Below, one piece after another: positions 1 through 6,310 of a stretch of DNA of 7,160 nucleotides. The position numbers were made by a program, and so were the translations under genes. The notes under the pieces were generated by a model. It saw nothing but the letters and a program-made list of their open reading frames with translations. It ran no database searches and was not told the origin of the DNA. The stretch's first letter is position 1, and each line of letters opens with the position of its first letter. The DNA comes from Paracoccaceae bacterium (GTDB taxonomy: Bacteria; Pseudomonadota; Alphaproteobacteria; Rhodobacterales; Rhodobacteraceae), in assembly GCA_018222665.1 (NCBI GenBank), contig JAAEZW010000086.1, positions 1 to 7,160 on the forward strand, in the 5' to 3' direction.

Positions 1-28
1 CAAAACCTCGTCTGGTAAATCCTGCCAT
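1..28 (-). CDS. Possible 5' end of a divergent gene with a Tat-like (twin-arginine) N-terminus, cut by the window edge
   Basis: On the minus strand an ATG at 26-28 opens a frame that runs off the left edge and reads M-A-G-F-T-R-R-G-F. The T-R-R-x-F core matches the twin-arginine signal consensus (S/T-R-R-x-F), and it sits at the right distance from the start for a Tat signal peptide, which sends folded, often cofactor-bearing, proteins across the inner membrane. A second in-frame ATG at 35-37 would add M-V-I. A purine-rich GGATGG stretch lies upstream of the ATG at 26-28. Only nine codons are visible, so the product cannot be named and a chance match is possible. The divergent layout relative to the CAP gene, and the absence of any other gene in 1-187, favour a real start. 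Confidence 0.35.
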
Positions 29-187
29 GATCACCATCCAGTCTTAACGTACTATGTCCAAATATGACGTTAATCCTGCAATTACAAATCACACTCCTGT
101 GTTTTTTGCAAAATTTGTCGTTGTGGGTTTGATAAGTCACGGTGGCAAGGGTATGTGACTAATGGAATATATGATTAGGTGAAATAA
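29..187. promoter_or_regulatory. AT-rich intergenic region, presumed divergent promoter region
   Basis: This stretch has no credible coding frame and is more AT-rich than its surroundings. It lies between the possible minus-strand start at 28 and the plus-strand CAP gene at 188. On the plus strand TTGATA at 129-134 resembles a -35 box, and 17 bases later TATGTG at 152-157 is a poor -10 candidate, so I do not assign a firm promoter. A perfect 10-base palindrome, TTTTGCAAAA, lies at 104-113 and could be an operator or chance. The short ACAC/GTGT dyad just before a T run at 91-107 is too weak to call a terminator. Confidence 0.35.
177..182 (+). promoter_or_regulatory. Ribosome binding site of the CAP-domain lipoprotein gene
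   Basis: AGGTGA lies five bases before the ATG at 188. It is a good Shine-Dalgarno match at normal spacing. It fixes the start so that the protein begins with a complete lipoprotein signal peptide. Confidence 0.7.
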
Positions 188-727
188 ATGAAAAAGTGGT
201 TATCAATTTTTCTCTTGGTATTTACCGCAGCTTGTGGAGGTGTCCCAGAAGAGCAATTGGCGGCAGATGGTAAACCGCTTCCAAAATTTTATGATCTGGC
301 AACAGTTGATGCGGCAACTCTTCAATTTCGAATGCTAGACGCTGTCAATGCCCTGCGAAGTAGCGCTGGATTAAATCAACTAACTTTAAATGCCGAACTA
401 ACAGCTGCAGCGGCAACGCATTCGCGCGACATGGCATTGCAAAATCGTCCATGGCATTTTGGATCAGATGGCTCTTCTCCGCTCGATCGGGCGAAACGCG
501 TTGGATACGAAAAACAGTTTTTGGGTGAAACAATCTCAGAGACCTATGAAAGTGAAATTTTGACCCTGGCTGCATGGATTGAAGATGATGCTACTCGCTT
601 TATTCTCATGGATCAGGGAGCCACTGAGATGGGATTTTCATGGTTTCAAGAGCCTAATGGTAAAATATGGTGGACGCTTGTGACAGGCGGGCCAATGCTA
701 AGTGCGCGTGATGTTACCGCTGAATAA
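188..727 (+). CDS. CAP/SCP-domain (PR-1-like) lipoprotein
   Basis: This 179-residue protein starts with a lipoprotein signal peptide: Lys2-Lys3, a hydrophobic stretch over about 4-13, then T-A-A-C with the candidate lipidated Cys16. The mature protein should therefore be anchored to a membrane in the envelope. Residues about 45-168 look like a bacterial CAP (cysteine-rich secretory protein/PR-1) domain: an N-terminal helix with LDAVNALRSSAGL, a THSRDMA segment with His78, a WHFGSDGSSPLDRA segment with His90, GETISE with Glu114, and a late R-x-I-L-M-D-x-x-A-T-E-M-G-F segment followed by the strand W-W-T-L-V-T-G. His and Glu residues of this kind form the shared CAP cavity. The molecular role of bacterial CAP proteins is mostly unknown and I do not assign one. 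A good ribosome site precedes the start. The 3' end overlaps the convergent L,D-transpeptidase gene by 14 bases. Confidence 0.85.
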   Translation: MKKWLSIFLLVFTAACGGVPEEQLAADGKPLPKFYDLATVDAATLQFRMLDAVNALRSSAGLNQLTLNAELTAAAATHSRDMALQNRPWHFGSDGSSPLDRAKRVGYEKQFLGETISETYESEILTLAAWIEDDATRFILMDQGATEMGFSWFQEPNGKIWWTLVTGGPMLSARDVTAE

Positions 728-1232
728 AGATTGGCGTTCCAATACCTATCATTGAATAAATTTCTGTCATTTCTGCATCGGTCACAGCAATGCACCCTGC
801 GGTCCAATCGCGGTCAAAAAAATAGCGCCAACCTTGTTTGATGCGGTGTTTGAGATCCTGATTACCATGTATAAATATATCGCCACCTGGTGATTTGCCG
901 ATGCTATTTGCATATGAACGGTCCGCAGCGTTTGGATACGAAATACCGAGCGACAAGTGGAATTTTGAATTTGGGTTTTTTCGATCGATCACATAGCGGC
1001 CTTCGGGTGTTTTACCGTCCCCCTCGATCTTTTTGTGACCATCAGGGGCAAAGCCTAAACCAACGCTGTAGGACCGCAAAACTCTATCATCGTGCATCAG
1101 ATACATCATACGTACTTTTTTATGCACCACAATCGCTGTAACGGGTTCCCCGTTATACTCAGGGATTGTTTTTGCAATCGATGCACCACCAATCACAAGG
1201 ATCAGCGCCAATATTCCAAGGATACGGGCCAT
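714..1232 (-). CDS. L,D-transpeptidase (YkuD) catalytic-domain protein, YafK-like
   Basis: This 172-residue protein has an N-terminal hydrophobic segment (about 4-20) that is either an uncleaved anchor or a signal peptide, so it acts in the periplasm. The rest is a YkuD domain: GDGKTPEG at 71-78, a K-F-H-L-S-L-G-I-S-Y-P-N strand at 90-101, I-H-G with His122-Gly123, and T-A-G-C-I-A-V-T-D at 144-152 with the predicted nucleophile Cys147. The family forms or breaks peptide bonds at the meso-diaminopimelate of peptidoglycan stem peptides, or links proteins to them. The motif reads TAGC where classical members have S/T-H-G-C, and the following A-V-T-D resembles YafK/DpaA-type members. The choice between transpeptidase and hydrolase is therefore open. 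It lies 67 bases after the methyltransferase gene on the same strand. A weak AAGAGA ribosome site precedes the ATG. Confidence 0.85.
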   Translation of the reverse strand: MARILGILALILVIGGASIAKTIPEYNGEPVTAIVVHKKVRMMYLMHDDRVLRSYSVGLGFAPDGHKKIEGDGKTPEGRYVIDRKNPNSKFHLSLGISYPNAADRSYANSIGKSPGGDIFIHGNQDLKHRIKQGWRYFFDRDWTAGCIAVTDAEMTEIYSMIGIGTPIFIQR

Positions 1233-1299
1233 TTTTGTCTCTTACTGCTCCTTCGACAGAATAACAGAAACCTCAGTTTGGCGCCATACATCAAAAGGG
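1233..1299 (-). other. Short intergenic gap between methyltransferase and L,D-transpeptidase genes
   Basis: I see no strong hairpin with a T run and no convincing promoter here. A perfect 8-base palindrome (TGGCGCCA) at 1279-1286 is the only symmetric element and may be chance. Read-through from the methyltransferase gene into the L,D-transpeptidase gene is therefore possible, but a weak promoter cannot be excluded. Confidence 0.3.
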
Positions 1300-2517
1300 T
1301 TAGTTGCGAGAAAATTTTGCAACTAACTCGATATGAATGGACCAACGAAATTGATCGACTGTTTGTACGAATTCTATTTCGAAACCACGTGAAACCAAAT
1401 GCGCAGCATCGCGTGCGAACGTTGTTGGATTGCATGAAACATAGGCGATTAAATTGACGTCAGATGCAGAAAGTTCATCAATTTGTGCCTCTGCTCCTGC
1501 GCGCGGCGGGTCAATGATCGCGGCATCGAATTTGTGCAATTCATCCGGTTGTAGCGGCCTGCGGAACAAATCACGTGTTTCGGTTGTGACACGTTTTAAT
1601 CCTGTTGCACGGCGCCACGATTTGTCCAACGCGCGCAGCATGTCGGCTTCACCTTCGACTGCATGCACCTCTGCATTTCGTGCCATGGGTAGGGAGAAGG
1701 TGCCACAACCCGCAAACAGATCAATGATCCGATTTTGGTGGCCGATGATGTTGCGCACTTCGGCAATTAAATCGCCTTCGCCATGTTTGGTTGCTTGCAG
1801 AAAACTACCAGACGGTGGATCAACGATGATGCCATCAAATTCCTGACTTGGTGGCAATCGCATTGCGATGACTTCGCCATTCCACGACAAACGCGCGAGG
1901 CGCAGTGTTTCACAAGCCTGCGCTAAATCCATGCGCAACGCGTCATCCAGCTCTTTTCCGCCTGACGCGGCCACATCCAATCCATTGGCACATAATGTGA
2001 CACTGATTGATATTTCGCCTTTGCGTGATCCAGCGATTGCGGCTAATTGTGCGACCGTCTCGCGTGCGGTGATCAAGTCTGGATCAAGCAACTTACAGTC
2101 AGGGTTTTCAATGATCACATCCGATCCACGTGCATGAAATCCGACTGACGCACCTTTTTTCGTGCGACGCACTGAAAATGTGGCACGACGGCGCGATTGC
2201 GCAGGGGATGTCAGGCACGGGCGCAATTCTGTTTCCAACCCATGTGCGGACAGCGCAGTTTTCACGACATCAACTTTCCACTCTGCAACAAATGGATCAT
2301 TTGCATGCATCAGGCTACACCCACCACAGGATTTGTAATGACGACAGGCGGCGCGTACGCGATCCGATGAGGGGGTGATGATGCGCACATCCCGAAGGAT
2401 TTGCTGATCCAGAGTTCCAATTACCACTTCTGTGGGTAGGGTCAGAGGTGCATAGACGGGGCCATCTGCGATTCCGTCCCCTTGATGCCCTAGGCGTTTG
2501 ATTGTGAATTCGGTCAT
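1300..2517 (-). CDS. rlmD: 23S rRNA (uracil-5-)-methyltransferase, RlmD/RumA type, with [4Fe-4S] motif
   Basis: This 405-residue cytoplasmic enzyme should transfer a methyl group from S-adenosylmethionine to C5 of a uridine in rRNA. In the family order, the sequence shows a short N-terminal TRAM-like RNA-binding domain (about 3-50), a cluster motif with Cys58, Cys64 and Cys67 plus the distant Cys141, the substrate-loop S-F-L-Q with Gln241, the SAM-binding D-L-F-A-G-C-G at 266-272, D-P-P-R-A-G at 337-342 with Asp337, and the nucleophile loop V-S-C-N-P with Cys362. The general-base Glu397 lies in H-I-E-L. The 35-residue Cys-to-Glu spacing matches E. coli RlmD as I recall it (Cys389, Glu424). 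All key residues are present, so it should be active. The exact target (U1939, another site, or two sites as in RlmCD) cannot be read from sequence. No clear Shine-Dalgarno precedes the ATG. The gene follows the exporter pair by 39 bases. Confidence 0.88.
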   Translation of the reverse strand: MTEFTIKRLGHQGDGIADGPVYAPLTLPTEVVIGTLDQQILRDVRIITPSSDRVRAACRHYKSCGGCSLMHANDPFVAEWKVDVVKTALSAHGLETELRPCLTSPAQSRRRATFSVRRTKKGASVGFHARGSDVIIENPDCKLLDPDLITARETVAQLAAIAGSRKGEISISVTLCANGLDVAASGGKELDDALRMDLAQACETLRLARLSWNGEVIAMRLPPSQEFDGIIVDPPSGSFLQATKHGEGDLIAEVRNIIGHQNRIIDLFAGCGTFSLPMARNAEVHAVEGEADMLRALDKSWRRATGLKRVTTETRDLFRRPLQPDELHKFDAAIIDPPRAGAEAQIDELSASDVNLIAYVSCNPTTFARDAAHLVSRGFEIEFVQTVDQFRWSIHIELVAKFSRN

Positions 2518-2556
2518 AGCGCACGGAATAATGTGAAAGAGGGCCGATTGGAATAG

Positions 2557-4395
2557 TTATTCTGCTGCGTCTTGTGCGCCGATAAAACCACCAGATTGCC
2601 GATTCCAATACCGCGCGTACAATCCATTTTGTGCCAGCAGAGTGGTGTGTGTGCCATCCTCAACGATGCGGCCGTTTTCCATCACGATGATACGATCCAT
2701 TTCGGATAGAGTTGATAACCTGTGCGCGATGGCAAGAACGGTTTTGCCCTGCATAAATTCATAAAGGGATGTTTGAATTGATGCTTCGACCTCACTATCA
2801 AGCGCACTTGTCGCTTCATCCAACACCAGGATCGGAGCATCCTTTAATATTGCCCGTGCAAGCGCGATACGCTGTCGCTGACCGCCAGACAGTTTGACGC
2901 CACGCTCGCCCAAATGCGCGTCATAACCTTGGCGATCTTTGCCGTCGATGAGGTCGACAATGAAACAATGTGCCTCCGCGCGTTTTGCAGCCTCGATCAC
3001 GTCTGCGTCACTTGCCTCTGGCCGTCCGTATCGAATGTTATCCATCGCGGATCGATTAAACATGGCGGTTTCTTGTGTTACCATGCCAATGCTGGCGCGT
3101 AGGCTATCTTGGGTCACCTTGGCAATATTTTGATCCGCAATTTTGATCGAACCGTTTTCAACATCATAAAGGCGCAAAACTAAATTCACCAAGGTTGATT
3201 TCCCAGCGCCTGACGCTCCAACGATCCCAATTTTTTGACCTGCTTTGACTGATAAATCGATGTTTTCGATGCCACCTTTTTCCTGTCCATATCGGAAACT
3301 TACTTTATCGAATGTGATTGTCGTTGGGTTCGGATTTAACGCGCGTGCAGTTGCGTCATCGTTCAGGTTCCAACGTTTGCTAAGTGTGCGTACGCCATCC
3401 TCAACTTCACCAATGCTGCCGTAAATATTCATCAGGGTAAAGCTGACCCAACCTGTCATTTGAGCCAGTCGCAAGCCAACGGCGCCTGCGGCGGCAATCT
3501 GACCGACGGTTGCCATACCGTTTGACCATTGAACAACACTGTATCCGATCAGAACAATCGGCATAATGCCCGCCAAAACCAAAAGGAGGAAGCGAAACAG
3601 AACCATCACCTCTGCACGATCAAGAGAGCGTTCAAAATACCCCTTCATCGCGCCAAGAATGGCGTTATCCTCGTGGCGGATATTGGCAAACAGTTTTACA
3701 GTTTTTACATTTGTCACCACATCCACGACCTGCCCGACAACAACTGCGCGTGCGTCGGCATGTGCAGCTGATCGTTTTCGCATCTTGGGCATAAAGGTTT
3801 TGATGAAATAGATGTATGCCACCAACCAGGCGAGGACAAAGAGGCTTAGCAATGGATCAAGTTCCGCGACAATGACCATCGCACCCAGAACCGATGCAAT
3901 CGAAAAAACGATTGTGTGAACAAATTCGATCACAACATTTGTTGCACTTGTAGCTGTTTGCATTTCCTTTTGCGCGATACGGCCCGCAAAATCGTTTTCA
4001 AAGAATTCAACCGATTGCCCCATAGTCCATCGGTGAATACGCAATATGATCAGGTTCAACATGTTGGGCTGCAGGATATAGGTTTGCGCCAGTGAACTGA
4101 TCCCAAATGAAACAGGGCGTGCGATCATGAAAAATAGGATACCACCAATCAGAAGGGGTAGGTTTTCGATAAAAAACACCGATCCCGTGCTGTCGGTTGC
4201 GGCATCTACTACCCATCCCAAAACGATGCTAGAGGCCATTTCAAAGAAACCCGCAATGCCCGAGGCAAGCGCCGCCAATAGGATTACAGGCCACGTTCCC
4301 GACGTACACCACGCCATAAAGGGCCAAAGCGTGGTTGGGGGCGGACCATTTGCGCGTTCCGCGTAATCAATTAAATTTGCGAGCCGTCTAAACAT
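2557..4395 (-). CDS. ABC exporter half-transporter (fused membrane and ATPase domains), second of a pair
   Basis: From the preferred ATG at 4393-4395 this is a 612-residue type IV (MsbA/ABCB-like) exporter half: about six membrane segments in residues 35-320, then an ATPase domain from about 357 to 600. Visible ATPase motifs are Walker A G-A-S-G-A-G-K-S-T (393-401), Q-loop Gln441, signature LSGGQ (502-506), Walker B I-L-V-L-D-E (522-527) with the catalytic Glu, D-loop S-A-L-D and H-loop His558. Every catalytic residue is intact. Two other in-frame ATGs (4399-4401 and 4405-4407) would add two or four residues. I prefer the third because it gives M-F-R-R-L-A-N-L-I-D, matching the partner's M-F-R-F-F-E-N-L-V-D, and leaves an 8-base overlap with the partner's stop. 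It probably pairs with the upstream gene product in the inner membrane. The substrate (lipid, drug or other) is unknown. Confidence 0.9.
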   Translation of the reverse strand: MFRRLANLIDYAERANGPPPTTLWPFMAWCTSGTWPVILLAALASGIAGFFEMASSIVLGWVVDAATDSTGSVFFIENLPLLIGGILFFMIARPVSFGISSLAQTYILQPNMLNLIILRIHRWTMGQSVEFFENDFAGRIAQKEMQTATSATNVVIEFVHTIVFSIASVLGAMVIVAELDPLLSLFVLAWLVAYIYFIKTFMPKMRKRSAAHADARAVVVGQVVDVVTNVKTVKLFANIRHEDNAILGAMKGYFERSLDRAEVMVLFRFLLLVLAGIMPIVLIGYSVVQWSNGMATVGQIAAAGAVGLRLAQMTGWVSFTLMNIYGSIGEVEDGVRTLSKRWNLNDDATARALNPNPTTITFDKVSFRYGQEKGGIENIDLSVKAGQKIGIVGASGAGKSTLVNLVLRLYDVENGSIKIADQNIAKVTQDSLRASIGMVTQETAMFNRSAMDNIRYGRPEASDADVIEAAKRAEAHCFIVDLIDGKDRQGYDAHLGERGVKLSGGQRQRIALARAILKDAPILVLDEATSALDSEVEASIQTSLYEFMQGKTVLAIAHRLSTLSEMDRIIVMENGRIVEDGTHTTLLAQNGLYARYWNRQSGGFIGAQDAAE

Positions 4396-6229
4396 GATCA
4401 TCCGCATTCAAAAAGCCGCCAGATTGGCGTGCCCATAGTTGAGCATATAGGCCGCCCTTTTGCAAAAGCGCGTCATGCGTGCCATCTTCGATAATGCGGC
4501 CTTGGTCCATAACGACGATGCGATTCATCCGTGCAATCGTGGATAGGCGGTGGGCAATGGCAATAACGGTTTTCCCCTCCATCAATTGATAGAGCGTATC
4601 CAAGATAGTCGCCTCAACTTCGCTATCCAATGCGCTAGTCGCTTCGTCCAATAACAGGATCGGCCCATCTTTTAAGATTACACGGGCCAGCGCGATCCGT
4701 TGGCGTTGGCCACCCGATAATTTTACACCCCGTTCTCCGACCGTTGAGTCATACCCTGTATTTCCCGATTGATCCTCTAGCGTTTGGATAAATTCGTGTG
4801 CCTCTGCCTGCTGTGCAGCGGCAATCATGTCGGTGTCACTGGCCCCTTCACGTCCATATAGGATGTTTTCACGAATTGAGCGGTGCAACAGACTGCTTTC
4901 CTGTTGGACCATTCCAATTTCGTGGCGCAGGCTGTCTTGGGTGATCTGTGAAATATCCTGATCATCGATCAGGATTTGGCCAGATTCAGCATTATAAAAC
5001 CGCAATAATAGTTTGAATAACGTGGATTTACCCGCCCCTGAACGCCCAACCAGACCAACTTTTTGACCAGCTTCAACGCACAGTGTTAAGTTGTCTAATC
5101 CCCCCGATTGACGCCCATAATGATGCGTCACATTATTGAATTCGACCGTTGCCTTCGTAATTTGCAACGGTTTTGCGTTTGGCGCATCCCTCAATTTTAT
5201 GGGCGTGGCCAATGTTTGCAGACCTTCGCCCACCACGCCAAGTTCACGGAAAAACGTGGTGAATGCCCACATGATCCAACCTGACATGCCGTTAAATCGA
5301 ATAACCAATGCTGATGCCGCGGCAACTTCACCACTGGTGACTTGGTCATAGGTCCAGAGGTATAGCGCTGTCCCAACAGTTCCAGCAATCAGCATTGCGT
5401 TCATAGTACTTAGGATGAAATCCATACGCGTATAGATGCGCATTTCACGGAAAACCGTTTGTCTTGTCTCCTCAATCGCGTCTTTGACATAGGCCAATTC
5501 CGATTTTGTGTGCGCGAACATTTTGACGGAATGGATGTTGGTGTAGGCATCCACAACGCGTCCATTTAATTCAGAACGCGCGTTTGAGGAATCTTTTGAC
5601 GCAGGCTCAACGCGGCGGACCACATAGCGCAGCAAAAAGATATAAGCGGTAACCCAAATCAGCAGCGGAAATAACAGCAGTGGGTTTGCATTCATCAACA
5701 AGAACAGAGCACCTATGACATATGCCAGAGCATAGGCAAGTGCATCGAACACATGAAACACCACCTCGCCCACGGATCTGGGTGTCTGCATCACCCTATT
5801 TGCAACGCGGCCTGCAAAATCAGCCTCAAACCATCCGATGGATTGACGCATAACATGTTTATGGCCGCGCCAGCGGAACAACGTCGCCACATTGGGGATG
5901 AGCGTGTTGCTGATCAGCATGAAATCGATCAAATACAGCGTCGGTTTTAAAATCAGAACAAAGGCTAAAAGGCCGATGAAGTGCCAAGTGTAGTTTTCCC
6001 AAAAGGAGGCAGGTGTTTGTGCGGCCATCAGGTCCACAACCCATCCAATCGCCGCCAGAAGGAAAATTTCAAACACCGCGGCCAATATCGTTGCGATGCC
6101 TGTGATCAAAAATAGTGTTCGGAATGGTTTGGTATGATACACTAAATACTGCATCAACCCTGAGGGTGGGTCTATGTCATCTTCATAAGGAGAATAGGGA
6201 TCAACCAAATTTTCAAAAAAACGAAACAT
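4388..6229 (-). CDS. ABC exporter half-transporter (fused membrane and ATPase domains), first of a pair
   Basis: From the ATG at 6227-6229 this is a 613-residue type IV exporter half with about six membrane segments (roughly 38-66, 83-104, 158-179, 182-202, 270-292, 300-327) and an ATPase domain from about 358. ATPase motifs are Walker A G-R-S-G-A-G-K-S-T (395-403), Q-loop Gln443, LSGGQ (504-508), Walker B I-L-L-L-D-E (524-529) and H-loop His560, all canonical. The frame stays open to a TTG at 6308-6310, which would add 27 residues unlike anything in the paralogue. I reject that start because the internal ATG has a good ribosome site and aligns with the partner's N-terminus. Shared features with the downstream half (D-F-A-G-R near the first cytoplasmic helices, a R-Q-S-G-G-F C-terminus) show that the two are paralogues. 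They probably act as a heterodimer exporting an unidentified substrate from the inner membrane. Confidence 0.9.
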   Translation of the reverse strand: MFRFFENLVDPYSPYEDDIDPPSGLMQYLVYHTKPFRTLFLITGIATILAAVFEIFLLAAIGWVVDLMAAQTPASFWENYTWHFIGLLAFVLILKPTLYLIDFMLISNTLIPNVATLFRWRGHKHVMRQSIGWFEADFAGRVANRVMQTPRSVGEVVFHVFDALAYALAYVIGALFLLMNANPLLLFPLLIWVTAYIFLLRYVVRRVEPASKDSSNARSELNGRVVDAYTNIHSVKMFAHTKSELAYVKDAIEETRQTVFREMRIYTRMDFILSTMNAMLIAGTVGTALYLWTYDQVTSGEVAAASALVIRFNGMSGWIMWAFTTFFRELGVVGEGLQTLATPIKLRDAPNAKPLQITKATVEFNNVTHHYGRQSGGLDNLTLCVEAGQKVGLVGRSGAGKSTLFKLLLRFYNAESGQILIDDQDISQITQDSLRHEIGMVQQESSLLHRSIRENILYGREGASDTDMIAAAQQAEAHEFIQTLEDQSGNTGYDSTVGERGVKLSGGQRQRIALARVILKDGPILLLDEATSALDSEVEATILDTLYQLMEGKTVIAIAHRLSTIARMNRIVVMDQGRIIEDGTHDALLQKGGLYAQLWARQSGGFLNADDHV

Positions 6230-6234
6230 GGAAA

Positions 6235-6239
6235 CCTCG
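6235..6239 (-). promoter_or_regulatory. Ribosome binding site that decides the start of the first ABC exporter gene
   Basis: Read on the minus strand, CGAGG lies five bases before the ATG at 6227-6229. It supports this ATG over the upstream TTG at 6308-6310. The start it selects also gives a protein that aligns with its paralogue from the first residue. Confidence 0.6.
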
Positions 6240-6256
6240 GGAATCGAACAAAGCCG

Positions 6257-6283
6257 CTTAGGATACAACGAAACCGACCTAAG
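6257..6283. repeat. Inverted repeat CTTAGG-N15-CCTAAG upstream of the ABC exporter pair
   Basis: CTTAGG at 6257-6262 and CCTAAG at 6278-6283 are perfect 6-base inverted copies whose centres are 21 bases apart, about two helical turns. GCC at 6253-6255 and GGC at 6288-6290 extend the symmetry imperfectly. The right arm touches the proposed -10 box. This geometry fits an operator for a dimeric regulator, but a 6-base dyad with a 15-base spacer can occur by chance. Confidence 0.35.
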
Positions 6284-6310
6284 TAAAGGCACGGTATTCC
6301 ATCGTATCAA
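6282..6310 (-). promoter_or_regulatory. Candidate sigma-70-type promoter for the ABC exporter pair
   Basis: On the minus strand TTGATA (6305-6310, five of six matches to TTGACA) is followed after exactly 17 bases by TTTACT (6282-6287, four of six matches to TATAAT). Transcription would begin near 6275 and leave a leader of about 45 bases before the ATG at 6229. The -35 box overlaps the stop codon of the upstream LysE-family gene. It is a consensus match only, and alphaproteobacterial promoters often deviate from this consensus. Confidence 0.35.

Noticed and set aside
91..107. ACAC-TCCT-GTGT followed by a T run as an intrinsic terminator
   Set aside because: A four-base-pair stem is too weak, and the region lies upstream of both flanking gene starts where no transcript needs to end.
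730..743. ATTGG-CGTT-CCAAT hairpin as a terminator for the convergent genes
   Set aside because: The stem is only five base pairs, mostly of moderate strength, with no T run on either side, and it lies within the L,D-transpeptidase coding sequence.
1092..1457. Plus-strand 121-residue frame spanning the gap between the L,D-transpeptidase and methyltransferase genes
   Set aside because: It overlaps both minus-strand genes, has a Cys/His/Arg-rich composition unlike a folded protein, and lacks a ribosome site or family similarity.
1454..2378. Several plus-strand open frames opposite the methyltransferase gene (1454-1846, 1868-2137, 2130-2378)
   Set aside because: They are antisense to a gene with complete family motifs, have low-complexity Ser/Ala-rich composition typical of reverse-strand reading, and match no family I recognise.
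2914..3811. Plus-strand open frames opposite the second exporter gene
   Set aside because: They are shadows of a strongly coding minus-strand ABC gene, with no ribosome sites or recognisable domains.
6241..6245. GAATC as a CcrM (GANTC) methylation site controlling the exporter pair by cell cycle
   Set aside because: A single five-base site is uninformative, and other GANTC sites occur within coding regions nearby, such as 2470-2474 and 2601-2605.
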